This document shows, piece after piece, positions 35,105 through 44,490 of a stretch of 58,504 bases of DNA. This stretch comes from Fidelibacterota bacterium (GTDB lineage Bacteria > Pseudomonadota > Alphaproteobacteria > Rhodospirillales > Rhodospirillaceae). Under the pieces are notes generated by a model that ran no database searches, had not been told where the DNA came from, and saw only the letters and a program-made list of their open reading frames with translations. Position 1 is the first letter of the stretch. Every line of letters starts with the position of its first letter. Position numbers and translations under genes: made by a program. The DNA lies in assembly GCA_945903705.1 (NCBI GenBank), contig CAMDOZ010000005.1:1-58504 (forward strand), written 5' to 3'.

Positions 35105-35653
35105 CTAGTTCGAGCCGAGGATGCCGCGGCCGCCGCGGCGGATGACGGGCGAGCCGCCTTCGTTCGGCTTCTTGCCTTCGGCGGCGTTCTGTCCGAGGCG
35201 CTTCATTTCTGCAGCCGGGTCGAGCACGGCCGCTCCGCCGCTGCCGCCGCCCCAGCTCAAGAGCCGGTCGGTGAAGGCGCGTTCTTCGGGCGCGAAGGTC
35301 GAGACTTCCTTGTTGAGCGTCGAGCGAATATCGGGAAGCACGGCGTCGGCGCCGGCAAGGCCCAGCACCGCCGTCTCGCCACCCGAGAAGCCGCGCTTTT
35401 GGTAGTCGAGCAGGCGCGCGCGCCCCAAAAGAACGGCGCGGCCCGCTTCGGCCGGCGACGCTTCTTCAACGCGCTCGGACCCGGGCGCGGGCGGACGCAG
35501 GTTGAAATCGGGCGGGATTGCCAGCGGGGCCGGCGTGGCCACCGCGAATTCATCAGGCACGGTCTTATTGAGGCCGAGGGTGCGGCGCGTTCTGTCGCAG
35601 CCGGTCAAAGCGACCGCCGCCACAAGCATGATAGCAATGGATAAATAACGCAT
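35105..35653 (-). CDS. DUF3035-type lipoprotein
   Basis: The start ATG at 35653 has GAGGACG upstream and opens the lipoprotein signal MRYLSIAIMLVAAVALTGCD (lipobox LTGC). The conserved VPDEFAVATPAPLAIPPDFNLRPPAPG stretch is the hallmark of DUF3035 proteins found after lspA in alphaproteobacteria. The function is unknown. The tail is Gly-rich (GRGILGSN). It follows lspA by 14 bases in the ileS-lspA transcript. Confidence 0.88.
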   Translation of the reverse strand: MRYLSIAIMLVAAVALTGCDRTRRTLGLNKTVPDEFAVATPAPLAIPPDFNLRPPAPGSERVEEASPAEAGRAVLLGRARLLDYQKRGFSGGETAVLGLAGADAVLPDIRSTLNKEVSTFAPEERAFTDRLLSWGGGSGGAAVLDPAAEMKRLGQNAAEGKKPNEGGSPVIRRGGRGILGSN

Positions 35654-35667
35654 CGTCGTCCTCATAA

Positions 35668-36207
35668 TTACGTAGGTGGTGTTTTGCCATCGTGCGGGCG
35701 CTCGAACAAGGCGTCAAGCAGCACAATTATGGCACCGACGGTGATACAGCTATCGGCAATATTGAAAGTCGGGAAGTGCCAGTCCTGCCAGTAAACATGC
35801 AGGAAATCGGCAACCGCGCCGATACTCACCCGGTCGATGATATTTCCAAGTGCGCCCCCGACAATCAGGCCGAGGCCGATCTGCAGCCAGCCGCGTGGCG
35901 TGCGCCACATCCAGGTGAAGAGAATGACGGTGATCAGGCTGGTGAGCGCAACCAGGGCCCAGCGCGCATCGCTCGAACTGAAAAGGGAGAAGCTGATGCC
36001 CTCGTTCCACGACAGGCGGAACTGAAACACCGGAAGGATGTCGATCACTACCGGGCTGAGAAAGGGCGCGTCGGTTACGCCTTCCGGACGGAAGACGCGC
36101 TCGACCATGTAGTACTTCGAGATCTGGTCCGCGAGCACGGCCGCAGCGGCGCACGCCAAACCGGCGCGCGGGGCAGCGAGCTTGATTGCGGAGACGCTCT
36201 CGCTCAT
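35668..36207 (-). CDS. lspA: Lipoprotein signal peptidase
   Basis: LspA cleaves the signal peptide of diacylated prolipoproteins in the inner membrane. Four membrane helices are visible. The two catalytic aspartates lie in GNIIDR and FNIADS, with the conserved NEGISFSLFSS segment between. The start at 36207 overlaps the ileS stop (ATGA). The neighbour DUF3035 lipoprotein is one likely client. Confidence 0.96.
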   Translation of the reverse strand: MSESVSAIKLAAPRAGLACAAAAVLADQISKYYMVERVFRPEGVTDAPFLSPVVIDILPVFQFRLSWNEGISFSLFSSSDARWALVALTSLITVILFTWMWRTPRGWLQIGLGLIVGGALGNIIDRVSIGAVADFLHVYWQDWHFPTFNIADSCITVGAIIVLLDALFERPHDGKTPPT

Positions 36208-39035
36208 GCGGCCCGCACTTCGTCGACGGCGTCCGTGCAGCGCTCGCACACGCCGGGGTGACGGTGTTTGCCCACATCGGGCAGTACCTTCCAGCAGCGC
36301 AGGCACTTCTCGCCGCCGGCGAGTTCGATGATCACGCCGACGCCGGGCACGTCGGGAAGCATGTAGGCGCCGGCGGGTGCGGCCCCTTCCTCGAACGTGA
36401 TGGCCGAGGTGATGCTGATGTCATCCATCGGCAGGCCCTTGATGGCTTCGAGATAGTCGTTCGTCGCCCAGACCTTCGGGTGCGCCTGCAACGAAGCGCC
36501 GATTTTCTTCGCCGCACGCTCGAGCTCGATGGCCCCGGTGACGACGCGGCGCAAGTCGCGCACCTTCGCCCACTTCGCGGCGAGGCCGTCGTCGCGCCAG
36601 TAGGCCGGCAGGTTCGGGAATTGCTCGAGATGCACGGAGCCGTTCTCGCTGGGATGGCGCGCGAGCCAGGCTTCTTCCGTCGTGAAACAGAGGAACGGCG
36701 CGAGCCATTTCACGAGGCAGTCGTAGAGCGTGTCCAGCACGGTGCGGCAGGCGCGCCGGCGCATCGAGGACGGCGCGTCGCAGTACAGGACATCCTTGCG
36801 GATGTCGAAGTAGAAGGCCGAGAGTTCCACCGCGCAAAAGTTATGGAGTTCGTTGAACAGGCCGTGGAAGTCGTAGGTGTCGCAGGCGTTGCGGATCAAG
36901 CGGTCGAGTTCGCATACGCGGTGCAGGATGAAGCGCTCGAGCTCGGGCATGTCGGCGGCGTTTACCCGTTCGGACTCGGTGAAGCCGGAAAGATTGCCGA
37001 GCAGATAGCGGAGCGTGTTGCGCAGGCGCCGGTAAAGGTCGCTCATCTGCTTCAAGATGTTCGGGCCGATGGAGAGATCCTGCTCGTAGGCCGAGGCCAC
37101 GACCCAGAGGCGCAGGATATCGGCGCCCGACTGGGCCATGACGTCCTGGGGCGCGACCACATTGCCGAGGGACTTCGACATCTTGCGTCCCTTCTCATCC
37201 AGCACGAAGCCATGGGTGAGCACGGCATCGAACGGCGCACGTCCGCGCGTGCCGCTGCTTTCGAGAAGCGAGGTATGGAACCAGCCGCGATGCTGGTCGG
37301 AGCCTTCGAGATAGAGGTCCGCGGGCCATTTCAGATCGGGGCGCTGCTCCAGGCAGAAGGCGTGCGTGGATCCGGAATCGAACCAGACCTCGACGATGTC
37401 GGTGACCTGCTCCCACTCCTCGGTCTTATATTTATTGCCGAGGAAGCGTTCCGGCGGCGAGGTGAGCCACGCGTCGCCGCCTTCTTTCATGAAGGCTTCC
37501 GAGACACGATCGATGACGGCCTGATCCTTCAGGACTTCGCGGGTCTCCTTGTGGAGGAACAAACCGAGCGGCACGCCCCACTGGCGTTGGCGTGAGATGC
37601 ACCAATCGGGCCGCTGTTCGATCATGGCCTGGATACGGTTGCGCCCGCCGGCCGGGACCCAGGTGGTCGCAGCGATGGCGTCGAGGGCGGTCTTGCGAAG
37701 CCCGGTCGATTCCATCGAGATGAACCACTGCGGCGTATTCCTAAAGATGAGCGGCGCCTTCGAGCGCCAGGAATGCGGATAGCTGTGCACCAGCTTGCCG
37801 TGGGCGAGCAGCCCGCCGGCGTCCTTCAGCGCGGCGATCATGTCCGGATCGATCTTGAACACATGCTTGCCGGCGAACAGCGGAACGTGAGGATAGTACT
37901 TGCCCTCGCCGTCCACGGTTTCCGGGATCGCGATCTTGAACTGCAGGGCGAGGTGGTAATCGTCCTCGCCGTGGCCCGGCGCCGTATGCACGTAGCCGGT
38001 GCCGGCTTCGGTCGTCACGTGATCGCCGGGCAGAACCGGCACATCGAAGTCGTAGCCAAGCCCGTGCAGCGGATGATGGCAGACGGTGCCTTCCAGCTCG
38101 GCGCCCTTGAAGCGCGCGACGACCTCATGGCCCGTGATGCCGGCGCTCTTCAGCACATCTTCCAGGAGATCGACGTTCACGGAAAAGCGTTCGCCGACGC
38201 GGGCGAGGCTCTTTTCGTTGACAGCGTTCACCTGGACCAGCGCGTAGTTCATCGTCGGGCCGTAGGCGATGGCGCGGTTGCCCGGCATGGTCCAGGGCGT
38301 CGTCGTCCAGATGACGATGGTCGCACCCTTGATCGCCTCCAGATTGGTCTTCACCACCGGAAAGCGCACCCAGACGGTGGTGGAGGTGTGATCCTCGTAT
38401 TCGACTTCGGCGTCGGCCAGCGCGGTCTTTTCCACCACCGACCACAAGACGGGTTTGGAGCCGCGGTAGAGGCTGCCGTTCATGAGGAACTTGCCGACTT
38501 CGCGCACGATATGCCCTTCGGCTTCGAAGGCCATGGTCTTGTAGGGATTGTCCCAGTCGCCGACGACACCGAGGCGCTTGAACTCTTCCTTCTGCACTTC
38601 GATCCACTTGGCGGCGAAGTCGCGGCACTGCTTGCGGAACTCGACGACGGGAACGGCGTCCTTGTTCTGGCCCTTCGCGCGGTACTCCTCCTCGATCTTC
38701 CATTCGATGGGAAGGCCGTGGCAGTCCCAGCCGGGCACGTAATTGGAATCGTAGCCGGTCATCTGCCGCGCGCGGACGATGGTGTCCTTCAGGATCTTGT
38801 TGAGGGCATGCCCGATGTGCAGATGGCCGTGGGCATAGGGCGGGCCGTCGTGCAGCACGAATTTTTCGCGGCCCTTCGCGGACTCGCGAAGCTTCTTGTA
38901 CATGTCCATCTTCTCCCAGCGCGCGAGCAACTTGGGCTCGAGCTGCGGGAGACCGGCCTTCATGGGAAAGTCGGTGGTGGGAAGAAAGACGGTCGAACGA
39001 TAGTCGGGAGCAGAAGAGTCAGCCGTGTCGGCCAT
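36204..39035 (-). CDS. ileS: Isoleucyl-tRNA synthetase
   Basis: The 943-residue enzyme charges tRNA-Ile. The HIGH-class motif is in PPYAHGHLHIGHALNK near residue 70 and KMSKS in GRKMSKSLGN near residue 620. The editing domain (TTPWTMPGNRAIAYGP) lies between. A C-terminal zinc finger (CLRCW ... CERC) marks the bacterial type. Its stop overlaps lspA. About 230 bases separate it from the gene upstream, including a strong palindrome. Confidence 0.97.
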   Translation of the reverse strand: MADTADSSAPDYRSTVFLPTTDFPMKAGLPQLEPKLLARWEKMDMYKKLRESAKGREKFVLHDGPPYAHGHLHIGHALNKILKDTIVRARQMTGYDSNYVPGWDCHGLPIEWKIEEEYRAKGQNKDAVPVVEFRKQCRDFAAKWIEVQKEEFKRLGVVGDWDNPYKTMAFEAEGHIVREVGKFLMNGSLYRGSKPVLWSVVEKTALADAEVEYEDHTSTTVWVRFPVVKTNLEAIKGATIVIWTTTPWTMPGNRAIAYGPTMNYALVQVNAVNEKSLARVGERFSVNVDLLEDVLKSAGITGHEVVARFKGAELEGTVCHHPLHGLGYDFDVPVLPGDHVTTEAGTGYVHTAPGHGEDDYHLALQFKIAIPETVDGEGKYYPHVPLFAGKHVFKIDPDMIAALKDAGGLLAHGKLVHSYPHSWRSKAPLIFRNTPQWFISMESTGLRKTALDAIAATTWVPAGGRNRIQAMIEQRPDWCISRQRQWGVPLGLFLHKETREVLKDQAVIDRVSEAFMKEGGDAWLTSPPERFLGNKYKTEEWEQVTDIVEVWFDSGSTHAFCLEQRPDLKWPADLYLEGSDQHRGWFHTSLLESSGTRGRAPFDAVLTHGFVLDEKGRKMSKSLGNVVAPQDVMAQSGADILRLWVVASAYEQDLSIGPNILKQMSDLYRRLRNTLRYLLGNLSGFTESERVNAADMPELERFILHRVCELDRLIRNACDTYDFHGLFNELHNFCAVELSAFYFDIRKDVLYCDAPSSMRRRACRTVLDTLYDCLVKWLAPFLCFTTEEAWLARHPSENGSVHLEQFPNLPAYWRDDGLAAKWAKVRDLRRVVTGAIELERAAKKIGASLQAHPKVWATNDYLEAIKGLPMDDISITSAITFEEGAAPAGAYMLPDVPGVGVIIELAGGEKCLRCWKVLPDVGKHRHPGVCERCTDAVDEVRAA

Positions 39036-39081
39036 GGCGCAGAGTCCGGATATGAGAGGGGCGAAGAAAAGCGCTGGCAGT

Positions 39082-39106
39082 CCCCATTCCTAATTAGGGA
39101 ATGGGG
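39082..39106. repeat. Palindrome between ileS and the LamG protein gene
   Basis: CCCCATTCC and GGAATGGGG are exact inverted 9-mers around a 7-base AT-rich centre (TAATTAG). It lies 47 bases upstream of the ileS start and about 160 bases after the LamG gene's stop, on the path of both leftward genes. It could be a regulatory site for ileS or an intergenic hairpin; there is no T-tract to make it a clear terminator. Confidence 0.5.
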
Positions 39107-39265
39107 CGGCTAATTCGCGCCAACTCTGCGTAAACCAATGACATGGGCGCTGAGATATCAGGGATATCCGCGGGCTTCAATGCGCTGGCGGACGAGATCG
39201 CGCTCACCTGGTCATAAGATATTGTAATTGTAGTATTTTTAGCGGGTCCGGGCGCGGCCCGGCCC

Positions 39266-42007
39266 TCACCAGAGCAGGACGACCGCGCCCGATTGTCCGC
39301 CCGGGGGAGTGACCAACGAACCATCCGCGCCATAGCCCGGCATTTCAATCTCGGCGCCTTCCAGCGTGTAATGCTCGTCCGTGCACGGGTTTCCAAGAAC
39401 GGTTATTGCCGGCACGCATCCCGGTTGCCGGTCCGTGTCGCCGACCGTCGGGAATATGGTGCTGGTGATGTACGTACCGCCGCCAAGGATTTCGCCGATG
39501 CCGGACGTCCCATCCACCGAGTTCGTCCCGGCCCCGCCAAGGTTCCCGGTCACGCGTTGAGACCCCTGATCGAGGTAGGAGTCCGCCCCAGCCTGGCCAT
39601 TGGCGGCGCTGTTGCCGCCGCGGCCAACCCGGATGTCTACGTCCTGACCGGTGTTCGCGAAGAGAGCGCCGGCAAAGCCGCCACCGCCGCCGTCATTGTC
39701 GGCGCTCATATCGGCGCCGCCGCCGCCGCCCCAGACCTTCGCGTAGAACGTCGCCATACCGCCCAGGTCTTCGCCGTCGATCCCGACGGTGATGTTCGTG
39801 TTATTGCCGGCGGCCGTGGTGCGGTAGTCGCAGCGGAAGGCCCCGACCCGGAATCCCGAACAGATGGCGGTCGAGTCCGGGCGGTGGGTGAAAAGGAGCG
39901 CGCCGGCCCAGGTGGCGGTCCCTACAAGATTGCCGGGGCTACCGGCACTGCCCGGCTCCTCCAGGGCCTGCGTCGAGGCAAAACCGCCGGACTCTCGATC
40001 GAGCCGCCAGTTGACGCGGAGGGTGTCAAGGAAGTTATCCGCGTTCACCAACGGCAGACGGCGATCGTACCAGGTCGCGATCTCGTCGGCGTCGCGCACG
40101 GCATTCCACACCCTGACGTCGGAGACCATGCCGTCGTAGAAATTTTGACCCGCAGTGCCGTTCAGGTTAGCACCGACCACGAAGTGCTCGGTCGCGTTGC
40201 GAATGTCGTTGCCCGACAGTGTTTGTCCGGTGATCGTGTTCACGAGTTCGCCGTCTATATAGACGGTAACCTCGCCGTTCGTGACATCGGGATCGTAGGT
40301 GACGGCGACGTGGGTCCACGTGTCCACTGCAAGAGAGGCGCCGAGCGTCTCCGTGTCCGTCGTGTTGCCCGTAGCGGTGCCGAGGGAAAGAGAAAGCGCT
40401 CCGCCTGCCGACATGAACAAGCGAAATGAGCCAGTAGTGTTGGGCGTGAGGCTGTCCCATTGGGAGATGAGGGTGGCGGTATTGACGCCTGTGGGCAGCG
40501 ATCGCGGCCGAAACCAACCCTCCAACGTCAGGGCATCATCGTTCGTACCATTCTGGTTGCCCGTCGTCTCGACGTAGCCGGCGCCGCGGGTGTCCAAGGC
40601 GAGCGTCGGACGGCCGACAACAAGGTTGTCGAGACGACTCTCGGAGGCCGTTCCGTTGACGATGGCGACCCGGGTGCCGGTGGTATCGCCCGTAACGCTC
40701 GTCGCGTGGGCATAGGCGCGATTGCTGGTGAGGTTTTTCTCTGTGATCTGTATCCAGGCTTCGGTGCCGTTGTCATAGACCTCGAGCAGGTAGGTTTGAC
40801 CGAAGTCCATCGTGAAGGTGCCGGCAGATGTTGCGACCGCGGCCCCGTTGTTCATGATCGAAATCGTGTTCGCGCCCTCAGCCGCGGAACTGAAAAACCT
40901 GAACGTAATTCCAGGATCGAAAACGTCGGTAGCATCCAGTGTGCTGGCCGTCGGCGTCGCATTGGCGCGAGTGACAATGGAGAAGCCGCCGGCGGCGGCG
41001 CCCGCATCCGGCGTCCAATCGGCCGAGATATAGAGCGGGCGTTCCGTCGAGTTCAACGTGTAGGAACCCGCCGTGGTCATATAGGCGCTCGCATTGGCGA
41101 ACACGGCTTCGCCGCCCTCCTGCTGAACTTCCGGGCCGCCGTTGACCGTATCGAATTTGTCCTGGTCGACGTCGCCGTCGTCGCCGGCGAAATCCTCGGT
41201 GAGATCGGCGTTGAGCGCCCCGCCCGGGGTTTTCTGCTCGCAAATCCCCGCGAGGTCGCTGGTGGCCGGCGCCCACACGCTGTCGTCGAAATAGGTCTCC
41301 GCGTCCGTATCGTAGGGTCCGGTGTAGATGGTCGTTGGATTGGCGGTGGCATTGACGAGTTCTTCGAATCCAGCGTCCGGATCCGCAATCGGCGTACCAC
41401 TCGAACCGGAAATGCCGCCGAGGCGATTCTTGCCGTGGCTAATGAGCGCGAACGGAACATAGGTGCCCGTTGCACCGGCCGTCGTCGCCATCACCTGAAG
41501 ATCTTCAAAGGGGAGGCTCTCGCCGGTGAACTCCGGCGCGGCGGTGTCGTCGTAATCGTTCGGGATGGAAATACACAGGTCCTTGGAGGTGTCGGCGACA
41601 ACGTAGGTGTAATACGTGCCGTAGGTGTCAATCGCATCGTCTTTGGAGGAACCCATCGTGGACCACGGCAGCGTGCCGGACGTAGCCGCGCCTCCGGAAC
41701 ATGCGTCTTCGTCGCCATCCTGATCGGCATCGGGACATGGCATTTCGCCAAACTGATTGAAGTAAACCATCAGGCTGGCCTTGAGGATTTTCTCTTGACC
41801 ACCGACGTTCTTCAATTTCGCAAGCTCGTGGATCGGCCCGGTGTGCTTGCTGACGAAGACGGTCAATGCGGTGAATGAGACGATCATGATCATGATCGCC
41901 ATGGCGAGCCCGGCCACACCTGAATCGTCGCTGAGATGCCGCACCGCGCGACCGCGGCGCATGATCAGCCTGAGGCGATCAACGCGCCGGTGAAACCATC
42001 TACACAT
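39266..42007 (-). CDS. Large pilin-like membrane-anchored LamG-domain surface protein
   Basis: The protein is 913 residues from 42007; an ATG at 41962 with an AGG site is an equally possible start. Residues 31-53 form one hydrophobic helix (VAGLAMAIMIMIVSFTALTVFV) after a short basic leader ending SDDSG, like TadE/prepilin N-termini. Residues 80-180 (FGEMPCPDAD, GTLPWSTMG, YYTYVV) resemble large prepilin-like proteins. Residues about 310-465 and 470-645 are beta-rich; the second is a LamG/concanavalin-like domain (EGWFRPRSL, WTHVAVTYD, VYIDGELV, DVRVWNAVRDADEI). Residues 755-913 are Gly-rich. Asp-rich stretches may bind calcium. It separates ribF from ileS, which are usually adjacent. Confidence 0.75.
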   Translation of the reverse strand: MCRWFHRRVDRLRLIMRRGRAVRHLSDDSGVAGLAMAIMIMIVSFTALTVFVSKHTGPIHELAKLKNVGGQEKILKASLMVYFNQFGEMPCPDADQDGDEDACSGGAATSGTLPWSTMGSSKDDAIDTYGTYYTYVVADTSKDLCISIPNDYDDTAAPEFTGESLPFEDLQVMATTAGATGTYVPFALISHGKNRLGGISGSSGTPIADPDAGFEELVNATANPTTIYTGPYDTDAETYFDDSVWAPATSDLAGICEQKTPGGALNADLTEDFAGDDGDVDQDKFDTVNGGPEVQQEGGEAVFANASAYMTTAGSYTLNSTERPLYISADWTPDAGAAAGGFSIVTRANATPTASTLDATDVFDPGITFRFFSSAAEGANTISIMNNGAAVATSAGTFTMDFGQTYLLEVYDNGTEAWIQITEKNLTSNRAYAHATSVTGDTTGTRVAIVNGTASESRLDNLVVGRPTLALDTRGAGYVETTGNQNGTNDDALTLEGWFRPRSLPTGVNTATLISQWDSLTPNTTGSFRLFMSAGGALSLSLGTATGNTTDTETLGASLAVDTWTHVAVTYDPDVTNGEVTVYIDGELVNTITGQTLSGNDIRNATEHFVVGANLNGTAGQNFYDGMVSDVRVWNAVRDADEIATWYDRRLPLVNADNFLDTLRVNWRLDRESGGFASTQALEEPGSAGSPGNLVGTATWAGALLFTHRPDSTAICSGFRVGAFRCDYRTTAAGNNTNITVGIDGEDLGGMATFYAKVWGGGGGADMSADNDGGGGGFAGALFANTGQDVDIRVGRGGNSAANGQAGADSYLDQGSQRVTGNLGGAGTNSVDGTSGIGEILGGGTYITSTIFPTVGDTDRQPGCVPAITVLGNPCTDEHYTLEGAEIEMPGYGADGSLVTPPGGQSGAVVLLW

Positions 42008-42207
42008 GATGCGCGAAAAGTAACCGAGCGCCGCCTAACCACATCCTAACTTTGCGGAGAGTCGTTGGCACAAACAACGAAGACTCACGCGCTGCGTGCG
42101 CCTGTCGAGATCGTTTCACTCAGCAGTCATTCCCAGCGCTACTGAGAGATGAGTTTTCTGACGTGCTCGCGTGCGGACGATGTGAGATCAAAACTGCGCA
42201 ATGTCGT

Positions 42208-43188
42208 TCATCGCGCAAAGGCGACGAAGGGCGCCAGTGTTTTGGGAAAATTCTCGGCCGTCAGCAAACGCCGCGCCGTCTCGCTGTCGTTCGCGATTTG
42301 CGCTTTCAGCGCCTCCAACCCGTCGAACTTCTTTTCTTCGCGGAGATAATCGATCAACGCAACGCGCAGATGTTTGCCGTAGAGGTCTTCGTCGGTGTCG
42401 AACAGGTGTGCTTCCAGAAGCACATCTGTCTTGTCGAAAGTCGGGCGATTGCCGAAGTTCGCGACACCGTCGCGCCAGATCGTCTCAGATCCATGGTCGA
42501 CCCCGGCGCGGATGGCGTAGACGCCTTTCCGGGGATGCAGGTAATCGCGGTAGGGAAGGTTTGCGGTGGGGAAACCAAGCTGCCGGCCGCGCTTGTCGCC
42601 GGGCACCACCCTGCCCTCGATCTCCCAGTAGCGCCCGAGCATGCGCGCGGCGTCACGCGGCTTTCCCTCGCGCAGAAGCGTGCGGATATTGGTCGAGGAA
42701 AAACGCTCTTCGCCGGCGCCGAGTTTTTCGATCGCCGTGACCTCGAAGCCGTATTTGGCCGCGAGCGCGCGCAAGATCTCGACGTTGCCCTTGCGCTGAT
42801 GGCCGAAGACATAGTCGTAACCGACGACGATGTGGGAGATGCCGAGGCCGCCGACGAGAATTTCAGAGACGAAGTTTTCGGGCGAGCGCTGGGAGAATTC
42901 CTTGTCGAACGTCTGGACGTAGAGATAGTCCAGCCCAAGCGCCTCGATCACGCGGACCTTCATGCGAAACGGCGACAGGCGGAAGGGTTCCTGGTCGGGC
43001 TTGAAGAACATGCGCGGATGCGGCTCGAAGGTCATGACCGCGGCGGCGACGCCTTTCGTCCGCGCAAGACCGAGCGCGCGGCCGATCACGGCCTGATGGC
43101 CGAGATGCAGACCGTCAAAATTGCCGAGCGCGATCACACCGCCCTTGAGGGCGGCGGGCACTTCGCTCCAGGTGCGAAAGATGTGCAT
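42208..43188 (-). CDS. ribF: Bifunctional riboflavin kinase/FAD synthetase
   Basis: RibF makes FMN and then FAD from riboflavin. The FAD-synthetase half shows GGVIALGNFDGLHLGHQAVIG and the later FSSTNIRTLLREG. The kinase half has GRYWEIEGRVVPGDKRGRQLGFPTANL and GVYAIRAG. The start at 43188 opens the conserved N-terminus; the frame extends upstream without support. It follows the MaoC gene by 16 bases, so the two are probably co-transcribed. Confidence 0.96.
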   Translation of the reverse strand: MHIFRTWSEVPAALKGGVIALGNFDGLHLGHQAVIGRALGLARTKGVAAAVMTFEPHPRMFFKPDQEPFRLSPFRMKVRVIEALGLDYLYVQTFDKEFSQRSPENFVSEILVGGLGISHIVVGYDYVFGHQRKGNVEILRALAAKYGFEVTAIEKLGAGEERFSSTNIRTLLREGKPRDAARMLGRYWEIEGRVVPGDKRGRQLGFPTANLPYRDYLHPRKGVYAIRAGVDHGSETIWRDGVANFGNRPTFDKTDVLLEAHLFDTDEDLYGKHLRVALIDYLREEKKFDGLEALKAQIANDSETARRLLTAENFPKTLAPFVAFAR

Positions 43189-43204
43189 GGCGCGCCTCTT
43201 CAGC

Positions 43205-43636
43205 TCATGCGCGGGAGGGAACCTTGAGGACCGCTTCGCCTTCGACCACGACCTTCTCCCCAACAAGGCATTGCGTCTTGAAGATCACAAACTTCTTCTC
43301 CGGCACGAAGCCGGTCACTTCCACGCGGGCGGTCACATCATCTCCGAGCCGTACTGGGGCCTTGAACTTGAATTCCTGGGAGACATAGATACATCCGGCG
43401 CCCGGCAACCGCGTAGCGAAAACCGACGAAATATGCGAGGCCGTCAGCATGCCGTGGGCGATGCGGGTCTTGAAAATCGAGCCCCTGGCGAAGTCCTCGT
43501 CGAGATGGATGGGATTGGTGTCGCCGGTGGCCGCGGCGAAACTGCGGATGTCCGCGTCCGTCATGGTCCGCGTAATACTGGCGGACATGCCGACGGCAAG
43601 ATCTTCAAACATGGTTTGCGGGGCCGGTAACGCCAT
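43205..43636 (-). CDS. MaoC-like (R)-specific enoyl-CoA hydratase
   Basis: The 143-residue hot-dog-fold protein has the hydratase motif DTNPIHLDEDFARGSIFKTRIAHGMLTASHISSVFA, with the catalytic Asp and His. It hydrates trans-2-enoyl-CoA to the (R)-3-hydroxy form, linking beta-oxidation to polyhydroxyalkanoate or lipid synthesis. It is the first gene of the ribF-ileS-lspA direction and is divergent from a small lipoprotein gene. Confidence 0.9.
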   Translation of the reverse strand: MALPAPQTMFEDLAVGMSASITRTMTDADIRSFAAATGDTNPIHLDEDFARGSIFKTRIAHGMLTASHISSVFATRLPGAGCIYVSQEFKFKAPVRLGDDVTARVEVTGFVPEKKFVIFKTQCLVGEKVVVEGEAVLKVPSRA

Positions 43637-43676
43637 GCGACACTCATTTTTAGTATGTTAAGTCGGGAGAGTTCGG

Positions 43677-44045
43677 GTGGCGAAACAAACAGGTCCCCTG
43701 CGCGCGGTCAAGAAAAAGCAACATTTGCTTCAGCGCGGCCTTCTCGTCGTCGGCCTGACAGCGGGTGCCATAACCGCCGGCTGCGCGAGCACATGGCACC
43801 ATCCCCGGAAAGAAGGCGCGGAAGCGGCGGCGGACGAGCGCGAATGCTCGCAGCGGGCCGAGGAGAATACGCTGACCCGCGCGGGGCGGCAGCGGGTGGA
43901 CTACCGCCTCGGCACGCCGGATCCCAATCCCGGCATGAGCCGCGGTCCTAGCCCCATGCAGATGCTGGACCGGCGCGAGACCCAGGACGATTTTGGCCGT
44001 GACTTCGAGAACTGCATGACCTCTAAAGGCTACAGCAAGGACTAG
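43677..44045 (+). CDS. Small putative lipoprotein
   Basis: The 122-residue protein starts at GTG 43677 with GGGAGAG upstream. A basic leader (KKKQHLLQRG) and a hydrophobic stretch (LLVVGLTAGAITAGC) end in a TAGC lipobox-like motif. The mature part has two Cys (RECSQRAEE, ENCMTSKGY). The end MTSKGYS resembles small outer-membrane lipoproteins of unknown role in alphaproteobacteria. It leads a three-gene set with a MarR regulator and a secreted protein. Confidence 0.68.
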   Translation: MAKQTGPLRAVKKKQHLLQRGLLVVGLTAGAITAGCASTWHHPRKEGAEAAADERECSQRAEENTLTRAGRQRVDYRLGTPDPNPGMSRGPSPMQMLDRRETQDDFGRDFENCMTSKGYSKD

Positions 44046-44059
44046 CGCGGCTTCGTGCC

Positions 44060-44488
44060 ATGGCCATCCGGCGCATCGACTCACTCGGCTACCAGCTCGG
44101 CCTTCTCAACCGGCTTTACGACCGCTGTTTGCAGGACGCGTTGAAGGAATACGGCGTCGCCCCCGGGCAATTCGCGCCTTTGGTGATGCTGTTCGAGGAA
44201 GACGGCCTGACGCAGGCCGAGCTTTGCCGGCGCATCAACGTCGAGCAGCCCACCATGGCCAATACCCTCGAGCGCATGGAGCGCGACGGCCTCGTCAAGC
44301 GCAAGGCCGACAGCGACGACCGCCGGCGCGCCCACGTGTTTCTCACCGCGCGCGCCAAGGACATCCAGGCGCAGGTGATGGAAGCGGCGCGCGCCGTCTC
44401 GAACCGCACCGTGGGGCGGCTTTCCGCCGGCGAGCAGGACGACATGTTCCGGCTGGTCGCGCGCATGGTCGAAAACCTGAAAGCTTGA
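44060..44488 (+). CDS. MarR-family transcriptional regulator
   Basis: The 142-residue winged-helix protein has GVAPGQFAPLVMLFEEDGLTQAELCRRINVEQPTMANTLERMERDGLVKRKADSDDRRRAHVFLTARA: recognition helix, then the DxRxR wing. MarR proteins usually bind a palindrome near their own gene and respond to phenolic or oxidative signals. It is 14 bases after the lipoprotein gene and 2 bases before a secreted-protein gene, so may control that set. No clear operator was seen. Confidence 0.9.
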   Translation: MAIRRIDSLGYQLGLLNRLYDRCLQDALKEYGVAPGQFAPLVMLFEEDGLTQAELCRRINVEQPTMANTLERMERDGLVKRKADSDDRRRAHVFLTARAKDIQAQVMEAARAVSNRTVGRLSAGEQDDMFRLVARMVENLKA

Positions 44489-44490
44489 AG

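Noticed and set aside
37773-39113. 446-residue plus-strand frame opposite ileS
   Set aside because: Antisense to the conserved ileS catalytic region; composition is that of a shadow frame.
39293-41878. Two long plus-strand frames (378 and 472 residues) opposite the LamG gene
   Set aside because: The minus-strand protein has a membrane anchor and a LamG domain; the plus-strand products have no fold and are Arg/Gly-rich.
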